Shown here piece by piece: positions 9,996 through 19,687 of a DNA stretch of 39,870 bases. Every line of letters starts with the position of its first letter. The first letter of the stretch is position 1. Source of the DNA: Bacteroidia bacterium (GTDB taxonomy: Bacteria; Bacteroidota; Bacteroidia; J057; JANWXU01). Where the stretch lies: positions 1-39,870 of the forward strand of contig JANWXU010000026.1 of assembly GCA_025057395.1 (NCBI GenBank), given 5' to 3'. The notes under the pieces are model-generated. The model made no database searches. It saw only the letters and a program-made list of their open reading frames with translations, and was not told the origin of the DNA. The translations under genes and the position numbers were made by a program.

Positions 9996-12167
9996 ATGAT
10001 TAAATACTTAAAACTACTTTTGGGGGCATTAATGATAACATATTTCCCTTTTGTATTAATAGCGCAAGAGGGTACAAGTACAGAAGCATCCCCCAAAAAA
10101 TCAAAAAAAGAAAAGAGCCTTAGTGAGCAAGATATAAAAAGACTGATTCGGCAGGGCGATAAGCGATTTTTTAACCGTGAAATGGTAAAAGCTACGGAAC
10201 TTTATAGAAAAGCTTTTGATGCCAATAGTAATAATTTTTATTTAGCCTATCGTATCGGGAGGTGTATGTGGTACCGCGGTGAGCCAGATTCTGCCAAAGA
10301 TTACTATGAACACGCACTGCAAGTAGACCCTAATGGTAATGATACTCTTTATTATGATTTAGGTATAGCGCTGAAGAAGCTAGGAATGTACAGTGAGTCT
10401 AAGGGAGCTTTTAAAGAGTTTATTCGGCGTTGTGATGAAAAAGGTATTAAAGACGAATTTTACACAGATGCTAAAAATGAGATAGAGGCTTGCGACGTGG
10501 CAATAGAGCTTATGAAAAAAGATCCAGAATATGAGGTGCAAAATGTTTCTTTTAATTCCTTTTTGCCCAATGAAGAAAAAGAAAGGCTTAATGATATTAA
10601 CTTAGAACATCGTGATTTTAACCCTGTATTTTGGCCTACAAAGGCGGATTCATTTTTAATTTTTACTACCCATCGTAAAAAAAATAGAGGTCGTAAGCGT
10701 TATCCCTTCACGGGGGAAAAGTTCAGTGATCTTTGGTATGCTAAAATGGAAACAGATAGTACTTTTGGCAAGTTAGAGAATATGGGTAGAAAAATTAATA
10801 CTAAAGCTAATGATGGGGCAGCTTGTTTGGATCCTTCGGGCACAGTAATGTATTACTCTATTTGTGGCGGCGGAAAGTATAAAAAATATTATGGGTGCAG
10901 TATCTATATGTCTGAGTATAATGAAGAGACTAAGAAGTGGTCTAAATTTAGAAAAGTGGAGGGGGTGAATGGAACAACTACAGTAGTGGTGAATAGCCGA
11001 GGAAAAACTAAGAAGGTGCCTACTTATGATACTCAGCCTTGCCTTACTCCAGACGGTAATACGATGTACTTTGTTTCTAAGAGAGAAGGAGGGCAAGGGG
11101 GGCATGATATATGGTATTCTCAAAAATCGGGTTCGGGTTGGTCGGAACCTAAAAATGCAGGCCCTGTTATTAATACTGAATTTGATGAATTATTTCCTTC
11201 TATTGGTCCGGATGGTAAAAGTATTTATTTTTCTTCTGATGGACATAAGGTTAGCTATGGTTCATTAGATATTTATAAAGCAGAGGGGCAGTTAGATACT
11301 TGGTCGGAGCCGCAAAATTTAGGCTATCCTTTAAATACTAGCTTCGATGATTATTCTTTGCTTTGGATAATTCAAGATTCAATAGGCTTTTTAGCTTCTG
11401 ATAGAAAGTATGATAAGGGTAGCCAAGGAAAAATTCCTAGCTATGGACATGATGATATATGGAGAGTTAAGAAGTTACCTAAGTGCAAGGATGTGAAATT
11501 GACTGCCCATGGTAGAATTCGAGATAGAGATTCTAAGCAAGTAATTCCTTTCGCAACCGTTACTCTCTACAAAGTATTAGCCGATAAAAAGATACAGCCT
11601 GTTGATACCTTCAAAACTTCTCAAAATGGGTATTATGAATTTAGTTTAGAAATAAATACTGATTATAAGTTAGTAGGAAATGCGCCTGAATATTTGGCTA
11701 ATGAGGTTTTTGTTTCTACCAAAGATTTACCCAAATGTAAAGATGCGGAACTGGAGGCAGATATAGATATTTTCTTAGAAGGTATTGAGATTGATAAGCC
11801 TATTGTATTGCAAAATATTTATTATGATTTTGATAAAGCAGATTTACGTCCAGAGTCAATTGCTGAACTTGATAAATTATTAAAGCTTTTAAATGATAAT
11901 CCGACTATTGTTATTCAAATAGGTTCCCATACGGATACTAATGGTACGGAGCGCTACAACATTAAGCTTTCGGATAGGAGGGCGAAATCTGTAGTGGATT
12001 ACTTGCGGCAAAAAGGAATTCCTAAAGAAAGGCTTTTTTCATTTGGGTTTGGAGAGTCTGATCCTATGGTTTATCCTGAGTTATCTGATGCTGATGAGCA
12101 GGCGAATCGAAGAACAGAATTCCGAATTAAGTCTATGGACTATAATCCAAGTGGAAAAGCACAATAA
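9996..12167 (+). CDS. TPR / PD40 beta-propeller / OmpA-like peptidoglycan-binding protein (PorE-like)
   Basis: The 723-residue protein starts with a signal peptide (MIKYLKLLLGALMITYFPF... LIAQ) lacking a lipobox. TPR-like helices cover about residues 50-145. PD40 propeller blades follow at about 200-495, for example LDPSGTVMYYS, TPDGNTMYFVSKREGGQGG and IGPDGKSIYFSSDG. A carboxypeptidase-regulatory-like beta sandwich lies at about 505-585. The OmpA peptidoglycan-binding domain is at about 600-710 (IYYDFDKADLRPES, GSHTDTNGTERYN, LSDRRAKSVVDYL, NRRTEFRI). This domain order is that of PorE, which tethers the T9SS to peptidoglycan, but Bacteroidota carry many paralogs, and known PorE is a lipoprotein. 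Placement next to a T9SS cargo gene fits an envelope-anchoring role; assignment to PorE itself is uncertain. It has its own promoter and terminator. Confidence 0.88.
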   Translation: MIKYLKLLLGALMITYFPFVLIAQEGTSTEASPKKSKKEKSLSEQDIKRLIRQGDKRFFNREMVKATELYRKAFDANSNNFYLAYRIGRCMWYRGEPDSAKDYYEHALQVDPNGNDTLYYDLGIALKKLGMYSESKGAFKEFIRRCDEKGIKDEFYTDAKNEIEACDVAIELMKKDPEYEVQNVSFNSFLPNEEKERLNDINLEHRDFNPVFWPTKADSFLIFTTHRKKNRGRKRYPFTGEKFSDLWYAKMETDSTFGKLENMGRKINTKANDGAACLDPSGTVMYYSICGGGKYKKYYGCSIYMSEYNEETKKWSKFRKVEGVNGTTTVVVNSRGKTKKVPTYDTQPCLTPDGNTMYFVSKREGGQGGHDIWYSQKSGSGWSEPKNAGPVINTEFDELFPSIGPDGKSIYFSSDGHKVSYGSLDIYKAEGQLDTWSEPQNLGYPLNTSFDDYSLLWIIQDSIGFLASDRKYDKGSQGKIPSYGHDDIWRVKKLPKCKDVKLTAHGRIRDRDSKQVIPFATVTLYKVLADKKIQPVDTFKTSQNGYYEFSLEINTDYKLVGNAPEYLANEVFVSTKDLPKCKDAELEADIDIFLEGIEIDKPIVLQNIYYDFDKADLRPESIAELDKLLKLLNDNPTIVIQIGSHTDTNGTERYNIKLSDRRAKSVVDYLRQKGIPKERLFSFGFGESDPMVYPELSDADEQANRRTEFRIKSMDYNPSGKAQ

Positions 12168-12191
12168 ATTGATTAATTTTTGTCTTTGCAA

Positions 12192-12222
12192 AGCCCTCTT
12201 GCTGGAAAAGAGGGCTATTTAT
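12192..12222 (+). terminator. Terminator after the OmpA-family gene
   Basis: A perfect 9-bp stem, AGCCCTCTT (12192-12200) with AAGAGGGCT (12208-12216), encloses a 7-base loop and is followed by the T-rich ATTTATTT. It begins 25 bases past the stop codon and separates this gene from nuoE. Confidence 0.8.
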
Positions 12223-12262
12223 TTAGGTAACAAGGCATTCCAAGAATAAAACTACTTATTTG

Positions 12263-12297
12263 TTTGAAATGTTTTTTATTTGAAATATTTATATTTA
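12263..12297 (+). promoter_or_regulatory. Candidate promoter of nuoE
   Basis: TTTG at 12263-12266 precedes TATATTTA at 12290-12297 by 23 bases; the second matches TAnnTTTG at seven of eight positions. It sits after the preceding terminator and 30 bases before the chosen nuoE start. The same TATATTT core recurs before several other genes here. The spacing is at the long end, so confidence is modest. Confidence 0.35.
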
Positions 12298-12327
12298 CCT
12301 AATCATAAACTACTTTTTATATATACT

Positions 12328-12897
12328 ATGGCACATCATGATTTTATTGAATATCCACAGCCGCAGCAGGATGATACTCAATATGAATTTAGTGCGGAAG
12401 AATTGGCTGCTATTCAAAAACATATTGCAAAATATCCAGATAAAACCTCGGCGGTTATGCCTGCTCTGTGGATTGCTCAAGAAAAATATGGTTGGTTACC
12501 GCAGGGGGCTATTAAGTTAGTGGCGGATACTTTAGGTCTTTCTTTTGCGCATGTGTACGGGGTAGCCACTTTTTATACTATGTACCTTAAGGAGTATAAA
12601 GCCAAACATTTGGTGGAAATTTGTACTTGTTTTTCTTGCGGAGAATGTGGCGGTGAAGAGCTATTTGCTTTTGCTAAAAAGTACTTACACCTAGACGAAG
12701 AGGGAGTATCACCCGATAAGCTTTTTTGGGTACGTGAGGCGGAATGCTTAGGTGCATGTGATACCGCACCAGTAGTTCAAATTAATAACCGCCGAATGCG
12801 TTTTAATTGCGATGAAAAATTATTTATGCAAATTATTGAAGATTTAAAGGCGGGAAAAGAAATTCCCTTTATCTCTGTGCCCTTATCTAAACAATAA
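12328..12897 (+). CDS. nuoE: NADH-quinone oxidoreductase subunit E (24 kDa, [2Fe-2S])
   Basis: The 189-residue product is the thioredoxin-fold subunit that holds the N1a [2Fe-2S] cluster in the NADH-oxidising arm of respiratory complex I. Cluster ligands follow the family pattern: Cys99-x4-Cys104 and Cys140-x3-Cys144 (ECLGACDTAPVVQIN). The helical N-terminal part, containing ALWIAQEKYGWLP and the following GVATFYTMY, is typical. I chose the ATG at 12328 (MAHHDF); the upstream in-frame TTG at 12280 would add 16 residues with no family counterpart. Two further cysteines, 101 and 107, flank the first ligand pair. carA starts two bases after the stop, so the two are probably co-transcribed. nuoF lies one gene downstream. 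Confidence 0.95.
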   Translation: MAHHDFIEYPQPQQDDTQYEFSAEELAAIQKHIAKYPDKTSAVMPALWIAQEKYGWLPQGAIKLVADTLGLSFAHVYGVATFYTMYLKEYKAKHLVEICTCFSCGECGGEELFAFAKKYLHLDEEGVSPDKLFWVREAECLGACDTAPVVQINNRRMRFNCDEKLFMQIIEDLKAGKEIPFISVPLSKQ

Positions 12898-12899
12898 GA

Positions 12900-14015
12900 A
12901 TGTTTCGTTCTTTTTCACTTTCTGATTTTCATCCAGCCATCTTACTTCTGGAAGATGGCTCTTTTTTTGAAGGTTTTGCAGTTGGGAGAATTGGCACCAC
13001 GGTGGGTGAAATATGTTTTAATACCGGAATGACAGGCTACCAAGAAATATTTACTGATCCCTCCTACTATGGCCAAATTCTTATTACTACCCATTGTCAT
13101 ATTGGAAATTATGGAACGAATTTGTTTGAATCGGAAAGCGACGGCTGTAAAATAGCAGGTCTAATTTGTAAAAATTTTTCTTTTCAAGCTTCGGGCTCGT
13201 ATGTGCATCAAATGTTACAAGATTTTTTGGAGTATAGTGGTGTAGTAGCAATTGGGGGAATTGATACTCGGGCTTTGGTTCGAAAAATTAGGTGCCAAGG
13301 GGTTATGAATGCTATAATAAGTTCGGAAATCTTGGATATTCAACAACTTCGTTTTCTCCTAGCGGATGCGCCTTCCATGGAAGGTAGGGAATTAGCTACG
13401 CAAGTATCTACTCCGAAGCCCTACTTTGTAGAAGCTATAGAAACGGAGAAATACAAAGTAGCAGTAATAGATTTTGGGGTTAAAAAAAGTATTCTTCAAA
13501 ATTTGGCGATAAGAGGCTGCAAATGTTGTGTTTTTCCCGCTGATACAAGTTTGCAAAAAATTTTGCAGTTTGAACCCGATGGCATTGTTTTGAGCAATGG
13601 GCCGGGAGATCCAGCTTCTATGGGTTATGCTGTTTCAATGGTTCGCCGCTTACTTGTTTATTCTTTCCCTATCATGGGAATTTGTTTAGGGCATCAAATT
13701 TTAGCGTTAGCTTTGGGTGCTCAAACCTACAAAATGCATTTTGGACATAGAGGCCTCAACCATCCTGTAATCAATCTAAAAACTACTAAAGCTGAGATTA
13801 CTTCTCAAAATCACGGATTTGCTATAGAGCCCCAGTCTATTAAGAAGTTGGATTCTATTATCGCTATTACCCATATTAATCTTAATGATAAATCAATAGA
13901 AGGAATTGAGCACAAAGAAAAACCTTGGTTTTCGATACAATACCACCCTGAGGCTTCGCCAGGAACTCATGATAGTAATTATTTATTTCAGCAATTTGTT
14001 GATTGGCTAAATTAA
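12900..14015 (+). CDS. carA: Carbamoyl-phosphate synthase small (glutaminase) chain
   Basis: The 371-residue protein supplies ammonia from glutamine to the large subunit (CarB) for making carbamoyl phosphate, used for pyrimidines and arginine in the cytosol. The N-terminal CPSase small-chain domain has GMTGYQEIFTDPSYYGQ and GIDTRALVRKIR. The C-terminal class I amidotransferase domain has SNGPGDPA, the nucleophile Cys262 in GICLGHQ, ITSQNHGFAIE, and the His/Glu pair in HPEASPGTHD. Length is close to the E. coli protein (382). It begins two bases after nuoE, in an unusual position between nuoE and nuoF. carB is not in the window. No truncation or missing catalytic residue is seen. Confidence 0.95.
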   Translation: MFRSFSLSDFHPAILLLEDGSFFEGFAVGRIGTTVGEICFNTGMTGYQEIFTDPSYYGQILITTHCHIGNYGTNLFESESDGCKIAGLICKNFSFQASGSYVHQMLQDFLEYSGVVAIGGIDTRALVRKIRCQGVMNAIISSEILDIQQLRFLLADAPSMEGRELATQVSTPKPYFVEAIETEKYKVAVIDFGVKKSILQNLAIRGCKCCVFPADTSLQKILQFEPDGIVLSNGPGDPASMGYAVSMVRRLLVYSFPIMGICLGHQILALALGAQTYKMHFGHRGLNHPVINLKTTKAEITSQNHGFAIEPQSIKKLDSIIAITHINLNDKSIEGIEHKEKPWFSIQYHPEASPGTHDSNYLFQQFVDWLN

Positions 14016-14088
14016 CTAAGTACTGAATTTATCTTTATTTATCTTCGTAATTCGCGGTGCACTCCCGTAATTATCCTATCATATTGAT

Positions 14089-14120
14089 TTTGGAATATAT
14101 TTGTAACCAATTTAACTTTT
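14089..14120 (+). promoter_or_regulatory. Candidate promoter(s) of nuoF
   Basis: Two overlapping candidates occur in the 143-base gap. TATATTTG at 14096-14103 is a full match to TAnnTTTG but has no TTTG at the right distance upstream. Alternatively TTTG at 14089-14092 is followed after 20 bases by TAACTTTT at 14113-14120, a seven-of-eight match. Either would give a leader of about 35-55 bases. Confidence 0.4.
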
Positions 14121-14158
14121 TTCTTGTTTTTATTGTAAATAATAAATAGATTTTCCTT

Positions 14159-15448
14159 ATGATACAAGAGTGGAGAAATTATAAAAAAGTAATATTACCT
14201 GATATACCTAATCTTCGCGATATAGATATTTATATTAAAAATGGTGGTTACCAGGCATGGAAGGAGGTGGTAGGGGGTAAGTGGGAGCGAAAAGAGATTA
14301 TTGAGATGGTAAAAAGCGCCAACATTAGGGGGCGAGGAGGAGCAGGTTTTAATGCTGGTTTGAAGTGGTCTTTTATGCCTCCTAAGAAAGAGGGGGTGCC
14401 TAGGTATTTAGCCTGTAATGGAGATGAGTCTGAGCCGGGCACTTGCAAAGATAGAAGGATCTTTGAATTTAACCCGCACCTATTCATAGAGGGAGCTCTT
14501 ATTGCATGCTATGCTATGGAGATGGACGCTGCCTATGTTTATATTCGAGGAGAGTATGCAGATTGGATTGATATGATGCAAGCTGCAATAGACCAAGCTT
14601 ATGAAAAAGGTTTTATTGGAAAAAATATTTTAGGTACTGGCATAAATATAGAGATGCATATTCATAAAGGAGCAGGGGCTTATATTTGTGGAGAAGAAAC
14701 TTCTCTAATGGAATCTTTAGAGGGTAAAAGGCCTTATCCGCGCTCTAAGCCCCCCTTTCCAGCGCAATATGGGCTTTGGGGAAAACCTACTACTATTAAT
14801 AATATTGAAACACTTGCTTGTGTTCCTTTGGTTATTAAGAACGGTCCTGAGTGGTTCAAAAGTATAGGCGCACCCGACCATCCTGGTCCTATTCTTTATG
14901 GTATTTCAGGGCATGTTAATAAGCCGGGAGTTTATGAATATCCAACAGGGATGAAAATTACCGATTTAATATACGAGGTAGCCGGCGGTATTCGAAATGG
15001 CAAAAAACTGAAAGCGGTAGTGCCAGGTGGCTCCTCGGTACCTATATTGCGAGCGGACGAAATTGAAGGAATTACAATGAACGCGGCTTCTTTAGCTAAG
15101 GTAGGTACCTTTTTAGGAACCGCAGGCATGTGCGTTTTGGACGAAGATACTGATATTGTGAAATTTTTGTATCGTATTACTCGCTTTTATGACCATGAGT
15201 CCTGTGGTCAGTGTACTCCTTGCCGAGAGGGTACGGGTTGGCTTCGCAAGTTAGTAGGCCGTTTTATGACAGGGGACGCTACAATGCGAGACTTAGACCT
15301 CTTGCTAGATTTATGTGATAATATGGAGGGGCGCACCGTTTGTGCATTAGCAGATGCTGCTGCTTGGCCTGTTCGAAATACAATTTTACGTTTTCGTCAA
15401 GATTTTGAAAAGCGTGTTAGACCTACAGCTATCCTTGTTAATGCCTAA
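14159..15448 (+). CDS. nuoF: NADH-quinone oxidoreductase subunit F (51 kDa, NADH/FMN-binding)
   Basis: The 429-residue protein is the complex I subunit that oxidises NADH and passes electrons through FMN to an iron-sulfur cluster. The FMN/NADH site is clear: RGRGGAGFNAGLKWSF, then NGDESEPGTCKDR, then GAGAYICGEETSLMESLEGK and the following RPYPRSKPPFPA. The N3 [4Fe-4S] ligands are Cys349, Cys352 and Cys355 in ESCGQCTPCREGTGWL, with Cys395 in RTVCALADAAAWP. Length matches the family (about 430-445). It is preceded by carA and followed after 43 bases by sucA, and no terminator is visible between it and sucA, so read-through into sucA is plausible. Confidence 0.97.
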   Translation: MIQEWRNYKKVILPDIPNLRDIDIYIKNGGYQAWKEVVGGKWERKEIIEMVKSANIRGRGGAGFNAGLKWSFMPPKKEGVPRYLACNGDESEPGTCKDRRIFEFNPHLFIEGALIACYAMEMDAAYVYIRGEYADWIDMMQAAIDQAYEKGFIGKNILGTGINIEMHIHKGAGAYICGEETSLMESLEGKRPYPRSKPPFPAQYGLWGKPTTINNIETLACVPLVIKNGPEWFKSIGAPDHPGPILYGISGHVNKPGVYEYPTGMKITDLIYEVAGGIRNGKKLKAVVPGGSSVPILRADEIEGITMNAASLAKVGTFLGTAGMCVLDEDTDIVKFLYRITRFYDHESCGQCTPCREGTGWLRKLVGRFMTGDATMRDLDLLLDLCDNMEGRTVCALADAAAWPVRNTILRFRQDFEKRVRPTAILVNA

Positions 15449-15491
15449 ATTTAGTTAACTTTTTCAATCCTTCGTCTAATTTTATTGCACT

Positions 15492-18245
15492 ATGGATAAA
15501 CATAGTTATCTTAGTAATGCTGATACCCAGTATATAGAGCAACTTTACGAAGTTTATTTACAGAACCCAAGTAGCATAGATATTTCTTGGCAAAAGTTTT
15601 TTGAAGGTTTTGAATTTGCTACGTCTTACCTTAATAAAGATTCTTCTTTTGCTTTAAGAGTTTCTGCAGATAGTTCCAAAGTTGCTAAAGAGTTTGCGGT
15701 TATTAATTTAATAAATGCATATCGTTCTAGGGGGCATTTATACGCAAAGGTAAATCCTATTTTGCCTAACCCTGAGCATAGAGAAACTTTGGCATACACC
15801 AATTTTGGTTTGGAAGAATCAGATTTGCGGGAAACTTTTTTGGCGGGTAATGAAGTGGGCTTAGGACCTGCTACTTTGCAGGAGATTATAAATTTTTTGG
15901 AGACCATATATTGCCAACATATTGGAATTGAATACAAATACATACGCGATCCCGAAAAAGTTAAATGGATAGAAAATAAAATTGAAAGAGGTAATCTTTC
16001 CCCTACTTACAATAATGAAGAAAAAAATATGATTCTTCGTAAGTTAGGGCAGGCTTCCTCCTTTGAAAACTTCTTACACAGAAAGTTTGTAGGGCAGAAA
16101 AGATTTTCTTTAGAGGGAGCAGAATCTATTATTCCGGCTCTAGAAGCAATTATTGAGCAGGGGGCGGAGTTAGGTGTCCAAGAATTTACAATTGGCATGG
16201 CGCATCGCGGAAGGCTAAATGTTCTTACCAATATTTTGCAGAAAGAATATGATGCGGTTTTTGGTGAATTCACAGGCAAAGGAATTGCTAATAGTGAATT
16301 TGATGGTGATGTGAAATACCACTTGGGGTATTCAAGTGATCGAATTCTCAAAAATGGTAAGAAAGTACACATGAGCTTGGCACCCAATCCTTCGCACCTG
16401 GAGGCAGTGGTACCTGTTTTGTTAGGGATTACTCGTGCAAAGATGGAAAATATATATGATAGTGATAATAGTAGAATATGTCCTATTTTGATACATGGGG
16501 ATGCTTCTCTATCGGGGCAAGGAGTAGTATATGAGGCAATTCAAATGTCTAAATTACCAGGATACGAGGTGGGGGGAAGTGTACATATTGTTATTAATAA
16601 CCAAGTAGGTTTTACTACTAATCCTGCCGACGGACGTTCGAGTACTTACTGCACAGACGTGGGAAAAGTAACCTTAAGTCCTGTTTTTCATGTTAACGGC
16701 GATGATCCCGAAGCAGTAGTGTATGTAGCCAAATTGGCCATGGAATTTCGTCAGCAGTTTAAAACCGATGTATTCATCGACTTAGTTTGTTACCGTAAGT
16801 ACGGACATAATGAGGGGGATGAGCCGCGTTATACGCAGCCTATTTTATATAATGCTATAGCAAAACATATTTCTCCATTTGAGGTATATTCTCGAAAGTT
16901 ATTGCAGCAAAATGTAATTACTCCCCAAAGTTTAGAGCAATTACAAAAAGAGTTAAACGACTATTTGGATAAAGAATGGGAAGAATGCAAGGTAAATGAG
17001 TATGAACTGGAAACGGAACCTAAAAGGTTGTGGAGTGGAATACAATTCTATAAAGATCATGAACTAGAACCTAACCCCGATACCAAAGTTACCCCTGATG
17101 TTATACACCTTATTGCTGAGCGAATTTCTCGGGTACCCGAAAACTTTAAGATTCACAAAAACTTAGAAAAATTGCTTAAAGATAGGCTAGATATGGTAAA
17201 ACAAACTAATAAGATTGATTGGGGCATGGCCGAGCATCTAGCCTATGGTTCTTTAATTTTGGAGGGGTATAATGTACGCATTTCAGGGCAAGACGTAGAA
17301 AGGGGCACTTTCTCTCATAGACATGCTGTGCTTAAAGATATTGAGACTGAGGAAAAGTATGTTCCCCTCAATAATTTGAAAGAAGACCAGAGGGCAAAGC
17401 TTAAAATATACAACTCTTTGCTTTCGGAATTTGGAGTAATGGGTTTTGAGCTAGGTTATGCGTATTCTGCTCCATATACTCTTACCATTTGGGAAGCGCA
17501 GTTTGGTGATTTTGCTAATGGTGCCCAAATTATCATTGATCAATTTTTAAGTGCAGGTAAAACCAAATGGCAAAGATTGTGTGGATTAACCCTTCTTTTG
17601 CCACATGGCTATGAGGGCCAAGGGCCTGAACATTCTAGTGCTCGCCCTGAGCGTTTTCTTGCTCTGTGTGCTGAAAATAATATGTATGTTTGTAATTTCA
17701 CTAAGCCTGCTAATTTATTTCATGCCTTTCGTAGGCAAATTCATAGTAATACTCGGCGTCCTCTAGTAGTATTTACACCCAAAAGTCTTCTACGGCACCC
17801 TCTGTGTGTTTCTTCCATGGAAGAATTTACACAACAAGGACTGCAGGAGGTATATGACGATGTGCTAGCCAATCCTAAAAAAGTACAACGAGTTATTTTC
17901 TGCACGGGTAAGATTTACTACGACTTGCATGCTCGCAGAGAAAAACAAAACTTAGAAGAAGTGGCTCTTATTCGTCTAGAGCAGCTCTATCCATTTCCTG
18001 CCGATCAGCTTCATGAAATAATAAAGAAATACAAAAAGGTTAAATCTTTTGTTTGGGCGCAGGAGGAACCTGAGAACATGGGTTATTGGTCCTTTATACT
18101 TAGGAAGTTCAAGGAAGTGGAATTGGAGCTAGTGGCTAGGAAAGAATCTGCCAGTCCTGCCACAGGGAGTTCTTCTATACATGCTTTGCAGCAGGAAGAA
18201 ATTATTACGAGGGCTCTTTGGGTAGAAGAAAAGGTAAAAATATAA
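15492..18245 (+). CDS. sucA: 2-oxoglutarate dehydrogenase E1 component
   Basis: The 917-residue protein is the thiamine-diphosphate decarboxylase of the 2-oxoglutarate dehydrogenase complex in the TCA cycle. The N-terminal E1 segment has [17 protein letters not shown] and SWQKFFEGF. Substrate-site motifs include [22 protein letters not shown] and [14 protein letters not shown]. The thiamine-diphosphate motif runs from Asp337 (GDASLSGQG) to Asn369-Asn370 ([11 protein letters not shown]). The transketolase pyrimidine domain follows with [15 protein letters not shown] and [20 protein letters not shown]. Length is close to the E. coli protein (933). sucB starts 10 bases downstream, giving the standard sucAB pair. 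The dihydrolipoamide dehydrogenase (E3) gene is not in the window. Confidence 0.97.
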   Translation: MDKHSYLSNADTQYIEQLYEVYLQNPSSIDISWQKFFEGFEFATSYLNKDSSFALRVSADSSKVAKEFAVINLINAYRSRGHLYAKVNPILPNPEHRETLAYTNFGLEESDLRETFLAGNEVGLGPATLQEIINFLETIYCQHIGIEYKYIRDPEKVKWIENKIERGNLSPTYNNEEKNMILRKLGQASSFENFLHRKFVGQKRFSLEGAESIIPALEAIIEQGAELGVQEFTIGMAHRGRLNVLTNILQKEYDAVFGEFTGKGIANSEFDGDVKYHLGYSSDRILKNGKKVHMSLAPNPSHLEAVVPVLLGITRAKMENIYDSDNSRICPILIHGDASLSGQGVVYEAIQMSKLPGYEVGGSVHIVINNQVGFTTNPADGRSSTYCTDVGKVTLSPVFHVNGDDPEAVVYVAKLAMEFRQQFKTDVFIDLVCYRKYGHNEGDEPRYTQPILYNAIAKHISPFEVYSRKLLQQNVITPQSLEQLQKELNDYLDKEWEECKVNEYELETEPKRLWSGIQFYKDHELEPNPDTKVTPDVIHLIAERISRVPENFKIHKNLEKLLKDRLDMVKQTNKIDWGMAEHLAYGSLILEGYNVRISGQDVERGTFSHRHAVLKDIETEEKYVPLNNLKEDQRAKLKIYNSLLSEFGVMGFELGYAYSAPYTLTIWEAQFGDFANGAQIIIDQFLSAGKTKWQRLCGLTLLLPHGYEGQGPEHSSARPERFLALCAENNMYVCNFTKPANLFHAFRRQIHSNTRRPLVVFTPKSLLRHPLCVSSMEEFTQQGLQEVYDDVLANPKKVQRVIFCTGKIYYDLHARREKQNLEEVALIRLEQLYPFPADQLHEIIKKYKKVKSFVWAQEEPENMGYWSFILRKFKEVELELVARKESASPATGSSSIHALQQEEIITRALWVEEKVKI

Positions 18246-18255
18246 TATAACTAAT

Positions 18256-19524
18256 ATGTTACTTGAAGTAAAAGTTCCTAGCCCGGGTGAGTCGGTTACA
18301 GAGGTGACCATAGAAACTTGGTATAAAAAAACGGGTGATTATGTAAAAAAAGATGAACACCTGGCAGATATTCAGTCGGATAAAGCAATGCTAGCCTTAT
18401 ATGCGGAGGAAGCGGGTATATTAAATATTTTAGTAGAGGCAGGTAGTACCGTAGCAGTAGGTACTGTAGTCTGTACGATAGATACTGCTGCCCAGCCACA
18501 AGTTTCACAACCTACGATATCTGCACCTGCTGCATCTGCTACTGTGCAAGATAAGGGTAAAGAGCAATCAACTTCGGCAGTAACCTCTTCAGCTACTACG
18601 GAAAGTTATGCTAAAGGGTGGGCTTCCCCGGCTGCAGAAAAATTAATTGTTGAAAAGCAATTAAACAAAGAGACAATTATTGGCACAGGTCTAGGAGGTA
18701 GAATTACTAAAGCCGATGTGGTACAAGCTCTTGCTCAGCAGCCGGCAATTGCTTCGGCGCCGAGGGTGGAAAGAAAACCTGAAGTTAGTGTACCGGCAGC
18801 CTCTGTAGCCCCCTCAGTTGATGGCCGTAGTACTCGCATAGAAAAAATCAGTCAACTTCGTAAAACTTTAGCGCATAGGCTAGTTTCTGTTAAAAATGAA
18901 ACCGCTATGCTTACTACCTTTAACGAGGTAGACCTAAGCGCTATTGTTGAAATTCGAAAGAAATATAAAGAAAGATTTCAGCAGGTCCATGAGGTAGGCC
19001 TTGGATTTATGTCTTTCTTTGCTAAGGCCTGCTGTTATGCGTTAAAAGAGTTTCCCCAAGTCAATGCTTACTTTTTAGGCGATAGTATAGAGTATCATGA
19101 TTATGTGGATATGGGTATTGCGGTGAGTACTGATAGAGGGCTGGTTGTACCTGTTATCCGAAACGCTGAAACCTTATCCCTAGCTGAAATTGAAGCTAAA
19201 ATAGTGGAGCTTGCTAATAAGGCGAGAAAAAATCAAATTACTATTCAAGAAATGACAGGAGGTACTTTTACCATTACTAATGGAGGCGTATTTGGCTCCC
19301 TAATGTCTACTCCTATTTTAAATCCCCCTCAAAGTGCAATTCTTGGAATGCATAAAGTACAAGAACGTCCGGTCGTAGTAAATGGTGAAATTCAAATTCG
19401 ACCTATGATGTACGTTGCTTTATCTTACGACCACCGTATCATTGATGGCAAAGAATCTGTTAGCTTTTTGGTGAGGGTAAAAGAATATTTGGAAGATCCC
19501 ATTCGACTTTTACTTAATGTATAG
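18256..19524 (+). CDS. sucB: Dihydrolipoyllysine-residue succinyltransferase (2-oxoglutarate dehydrogenase E2)
   Basis: The 422-residue protein forms the core of the 2-oxoglutarate dehydrogenase complex and transfers the succinyl group from lipoamide to CoA. A single lipoyl domain occupies about residues 1-78, with lipoyl-lysine Lys43 in QSDKAML. An Ala/Ser/Thr/Pro-rich linker leads to the peripheral subunit-binding domain at about 118-155 ([14 protein letters not shown] ... GGRITKADV). The catalytic acyltransferase domain ends with His393 and Asp397 in [16 protein letters not shown], the expected active-site pair. [20 protein letters not shown] is also typical. It follows sucA by 10 bases and is closed by a strong terminator. 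A pyruvate-specific E2 is less likely given the sucA partner. Confidence 0.96.
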   Translation: MLLEVKVPSPGESVTEVTIETWYKKTGDYVKKDEHLADIQSDKAMLALYAEEAGILNILVEAGSTVAVGTVVCTIDTAAQPQVSQPTISAPAASATVQDKGKEQSTSAVTSSATTESYAKGWASPAAEKLIVEKQLNKETIIGTGLGGRITKADVVQALAQQPAIASAPRVERKPEVSVPAASVAPSVDGRSTRIEKISQLRKTLAHRLVSVKNETAMLTTFNEVDLSAIVEIRKKYKERFQQVHEVGLGFMSFFAKACCYALKEFPQVNAYFLGDSIEYHDYVDMGIAVSTDRGLVVPVIRNAETLSLAEIEAKIVELANKARKNQITIQEMTGGTFTITNGGVFGSLMSTPILNPPQSAILGMHKVQERPVVVNGEIQIRPMMYVALSYDHRIIDGKESVSFLVRVKEYLEDPIRLLLNV

Positions 19525-19553
19525 TTCTATATTTACGTCTAATGTTTGAAGCA

Positions 19554-19600
19554 AAGAAAGGATGAGAAAAATATTTCTTCTCATCCTTTCTTATTTTTAT
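19554..19600 (+). terminator. Rho-independent terminator after sucB
   Basis: A perfect 15-bp stem pairs 19554-19568 (AAGAAAGGATGAGAA) with 19578-19592 (TTCTCATCCTTTCTT) around a 9-base loop and is followed by ATTTTTAT. It lies 30 bases after the sucB stop and closes the sucAB transcript. Confidence 0.92.
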
Positions 19601-19613
19601 TACCTAAGTTTTA

Positions 19614-19647
19614 TTTGTATAAATTATATCCAAAGTTTTTATATTTA
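19614..19647 (+). promoter_or_regulatory. Candidate promoter of the alpha-2-macroglobulin gene
   Basis: TTTG at 19614-19617 is followed after 22 bases by TATATTTA at 19640-19647, a seven-of-eight match to TAnnTTTG. It lies just after the sucB terminator and 40 bases before the start codon, so a promoter is required about here. Confidence 0.42.
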
Positions 19648-19687
19648 TAGAATAGCTATCTATTTCTTCAAATAAATTACAGTTAAC

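Noticed and set aside
10773-11123. Minus-strand open frame inside the OmpA-family gene
   Set aside because: It is low-complexity in composition, has no recognisable motif and is fully antisense to a well-supported gene.
12043-12249. Small plus-strand frame spanning the OmpA-family gene end and its terminator
   Set aside because: It overlaps the OmpA domain in another frame and crosses the terminator hairpin, so expression as a gene is unlikely.
12280-12327. TTG at 12280 as the nuoE start
   Set aside because: It adds 16 hydrophobic residues with no counterpart in NuoE and overlaps the promoter-like TATATTTA; the ATG at 12328 fits the family.
15477-15484. TAATTTTA as a promoter element for sucA
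   Set aside because: It lies only 7 bases before the start codon, too close for a -7 element with a normal leader; co-transcription with nuoF is simpler.
16007-16387. Minus-strand open frame inside sucA
   Set aside because: It lies opposite the highly conserved thiamine-enzyme motifs and has no family resemblance; it is a shadow of sucA.
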